Positions 5,728 through 7,365 of a stretch of 7,365 nt of DNA are shown here, piece by piece. The stretch lies in assembly GCA_003022655.1 (NCBI GenBank), contig PXSX01000126.1, positions 1 through 7,365 of the forward strand, in the 5' to 3' direction. Below the pieces are notes generated by a model. The model searched no databases and was not told the DNA's origin. It was given only the letters and a program-made list of their open reading frames with translations. The first letter of the stretch is position 1. Each line of letters starts with the position of its first letter. The stretch comes from Bacteroidetes bacterium QH_1_64_81 (lineage in GTDB: Bacteria; Bacteroidota; Rhodothermia; Rhodothermales; Salinibacteraceae). Made by a program: the position numbers and the translations under genes.

Positions 5728-6726
5728 GTGGCGCGGCTGGCCGAAGGCATTCACCTCCGGGAGCAGGGACACACTGCCCGCATTTTGGTGCTTGGCGCCC
5801 CGTCGCCCGCGAAGGTTCCCCACTACGTAGACCACGACCTCGACCTGACGGTCTCCTCCGCCGACATCGCAGCGGCGGTCGTTCGCCACGCCCGTCCGGG
5901 GGCCCCGATCCGCGTCCACGTGAAGGTCGATACGGGCATGGGCCGGCTCGGGCTGTCCCCCGAGGACGTGTCGGCGGTCGTGTCTCGCCTGACCCAGACG
6001 TCCGGCGTCCACCTTGCGGGCCTGTGGACCCACTTTGCCACGGCGGACGCGCCCGGAAGCGCATTCGCTCAGACGCAGCTCGATCGCTTCCAGGCGGTGG
6101 TGGAGGACCTTGACGGAGCCGTTGAGCACGTGCACGCGGCCAACACCGGCGCCCTCCTCACGATCGGGGAGCCAGCTCACGACTTTTCGCCGTCCCTCAT
6201 ACGGAGCGGCATCGGGCTCTACGGACTGGCAGCCACCCCGGAGCTGAGTACCCGCCTCAATCTCCGGCCTGCCATGCAGCTGACGGCCCGCGTAACGCAG
6301 CTCAAAACGGTGCCCGCGGGTACGCCAATTTCGTACGGCGCCCGCTGGCAAGCCCCACATCGGACCCGCATCGCCACGCTGGGCGCCGGGTACGGCGACG
6401 GCTATCCGCGGCTCTGCTCGGGCCGCGCCACCGTGCGCCTCGGAGGGGCCGGATGTCCCGTGGTGGGGACGATCTGCATGGACATGTGTATGGTGGACCT
6501 CGGCCCTCCGGATCAGTCTCCCGCAACCCGCGTCGAACGGGGCGACGAGGCGATCCTTTTCGGCCCGTCGGGGCCCACCGTCTACGACGTCGCCCAGTGG
6601 AGCGAGACCATTCCGTACGAGATTTGCTGCGGCGTTTCGCCCCGCGTGCCCCGGCGCTACGTTGATCCCAAGGAGGAGTCCGAAAGCGCCCTCCACGCCG
6701 CTCAAGTCTCAACATCCGAGGTCTGA
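5728..6726 (+). pseudogene. alr: Alanine racemase, N-terminally truncated (probable pseudogene)
   Basis: The frame encodes most of a fold-type III alanine racemase, the PLP enzyme interconverting L- and D-alanine for peptidoglycan. Recognisable homology begins at HFGVARLAEGIHLREQG (about 5719). It continues with KVDTGMGRLG (66-75, counting from the GTG at 5728), THFATAD, HAANTGALL, IRSGIGLYGL, the catalytic tyrosine Y203 in ISYGA, AGYGDGYPR, ICMD around M251 and SPRVPR near the end. Intact relatives have about 370-390 residues; here about 60 N-terminal residues are missing, including the KANAYGHG segment with the PLP-binding lysine. By alignment to the Geobacillus enzyme that lysine should fall near 5656, where no lysine codon occurs in frame, and TAA at 5680-5682 blocks extension. 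The remaining 333 codons have no frameshift, so the damage is recent, or it is an assembly or sequencing error. Start codon uncertain; no Shine-Dalgarno. Confidence 0.75.
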
Positions 6727-6904
6727 ACGATACACAGCATTATTACGTTTGCGCCCCCCGACTGCGAGGAGCACACTGCATCCTACGATGTGGTTCCTGC
6801 ATAGGATTTAGGGTAGTGTATTAGACATTCCTCCATACGCCTTGCCGGGTGGCAATACGCAATGCAACGTCTCTGTTTTCATTCACCAATTTCTATTTTG
6901 ACCA
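6727..6904. other. Intergenic region upstream of the response regulator
   Basis: A 178-bp AT-richer spacer. It contains an ATCCTA/TAGGAT inverted repeat (6780-6785 and 6802-6807) and a short TTGCC-GGGT-GGCAA hairpin (6842-6855) flanked by ATACGC on both sides. No terminator with a T-run follows the racemase. The promoter of the regulator gene is expected here. Confidence 0.5.
6894..6899 (+). promoter_or_regulatory. Possible -10 box of the response regulator
   Basis: TATTTT lies 5 bases before the ATG at 6905, in an AT-rich stretch with no Shine-Dalgarno. If it is a -10 element, transcription would begin at or next to the start codon and the mRNA would be leaderless. No convincing -35 or -33 element is visible, so this is tentative. 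Confidence 0.2.
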
Positions 6905-7365
6905 ATGCCTATCACCGCCGACCCCAGCGACATCGACATTCTTGTTGTTGACGACGAGAAGGACGTCGTCGAAGTCGTAAGTCATTTTCTTGAGGAAGAA
7001 GGCTATACCGTACACACCGCCTTCGACGGGGAAGAAGCCCTCGAAATGGCATCGGGGAAGATGGACCTGATTGTCCTGGACATCATGCTCCCCGGCGTAG
7101 ATGGCTACGAGGTGTGCAAGGAGCTGCGTTCCCGGGTTGAGACCGAAGAGATCCCGATCGTCTTTCTCAGTGCGAAGACTGAGGAAGAGGACCAGATCGA
7201 AGGCCTGATGCTCGGCGGCGACGACTACCTCACCAAACCGGTCTCGCCCCAGGTGCTCGTCGCCCACGTAAAGGCCGTGCTTCGCCGGTCCGGAGTCGAG
7301 GAGAGCAGCATTCTCGAGGTCGACGGCCTCAAGATTTACGAGGATGAATACCGCGCTGAGCTCAA
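6905..7365 (+). CDS. Response regulator, OmpR/PhoB family (partial, runs off the window)
   Basis: The first 153 residues of a two-component response regulator; the frame is open to the window end. The receiver domain (about 10-127) is complete. It has the acidic pocket D16/D17 in VVDDEKD, the phospho-acceptor D59 in LIVLDIMLPGVDGYEV, S89 in IVFLSAKT, the switch aromatic Y108 in GGDDYLTKP, and the invariant K111. A short linker leads to ILEVDGLKIYEDEYRAEL (136-153), which looks like the opening beta strands of an OmpR/PhoB winged-helix DNA-binding domain. It would be phosphorylated by a sensor kinase, which is not in this window but may lie downstream. The ATG at 6905 leaves a usual nine-residue lead before the first strand; no ribosome-binding site is seen. 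The target genes are unknown, and resemblance to the PhoB/PhoP group is at family level only. The sequence is strongly acidic. Confidence 0.9.
   Translation, partial: MPITADPSDIDILVVDDEKDVVEVVSHFLEEEGYTVHTAFDGEEALEMASGKMDLIVLDIMLPGVDGYEVCKELRSRVETEEIPIVFLSAKTEEEDQIEGLMLGGDDYLTKPVSPQVLVAHVKAVLRRSGVEESSILEVDGLKIYEDEYRAEL

Noticed and set aside
5383..6705. A 440-codon open frame on the minus strand over the racemase
   Set aside because: Most of it mirrors the racemase reading frame. The part beyond 5728 is open but matches no family I recognise, so it is listed only as a curiosity.
1..7365. tRNA or rRNA genes, CRISPR array, toxin-antitoxin pair, riboswitch or defence system
   Set aside because: I looked for cloverleaf-like arms, regularly spaced long repeats, small paired genes and conserved leader structures in the gaps and found none that could be supported; the repeats present have 7-8 bp periods, not CRISPR-like ones.

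Overview
The window is a GC-rich stretch of bacterial chromosome carrying ordinary cellular genes. Gene content, the acidic proteins (many Asp/Glu, few Lys), the weak or absent Shine-Dalgarno sites and the short period-7/8 intergenic repeats suggest a halophilic Rhodothermota/Bacteroidota-type organism resembling Salinibacter. This is an inference from style; no marker gene proves it.

Layout, left to right. Positions 1-440 hold no convincing gene, only a C-rich degenerate repeat at 303-345. A small calcineurin-like metallophosphoesterase (441-1169, +) converges on a class I dihydroorotase, pyrC (1213-2505, -). The 43 bp between their stops is made almost entirely of heptamers whose orientation flips in the middle, giving a long imperfect hairpin that covers both stop codons. 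A 360-bp gap with two more repeat tracts (2588-2624 and 2824-2872) follows. Next is a secreted dipeptidyl-peptidase IV-type S9 protease (2866-5226, -) with a complete catalytic apparatus.

Upstream of the protease, 5227-5727 is a non-coding stretch with a perfect 13-bp inverted repeat (5498-5547). It leads into an alanine racemase (5728-6726, +) that keeps its middle and C-terminal parts but lacks the N-terminal segment carrying the PLP-binding lysine, so it is probably a pseudogene or a misassembled or mis-sequenced gene. The window ends inside an OmpR/PhoB-type response regulator (from 6905, +).

The genes do not form an operon or one pathway: pyrimidine synthesis, peptide degradation, cell-wall D-alanine supply, a phosphoesterase and signalling lie side by side with separate transcription units. 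I found no sign of a new multi-gene system. The most unusual signals are the stop-codon-associated heptamer repeats, the truncated racemase and the 13-bp inverted repeat next to it.
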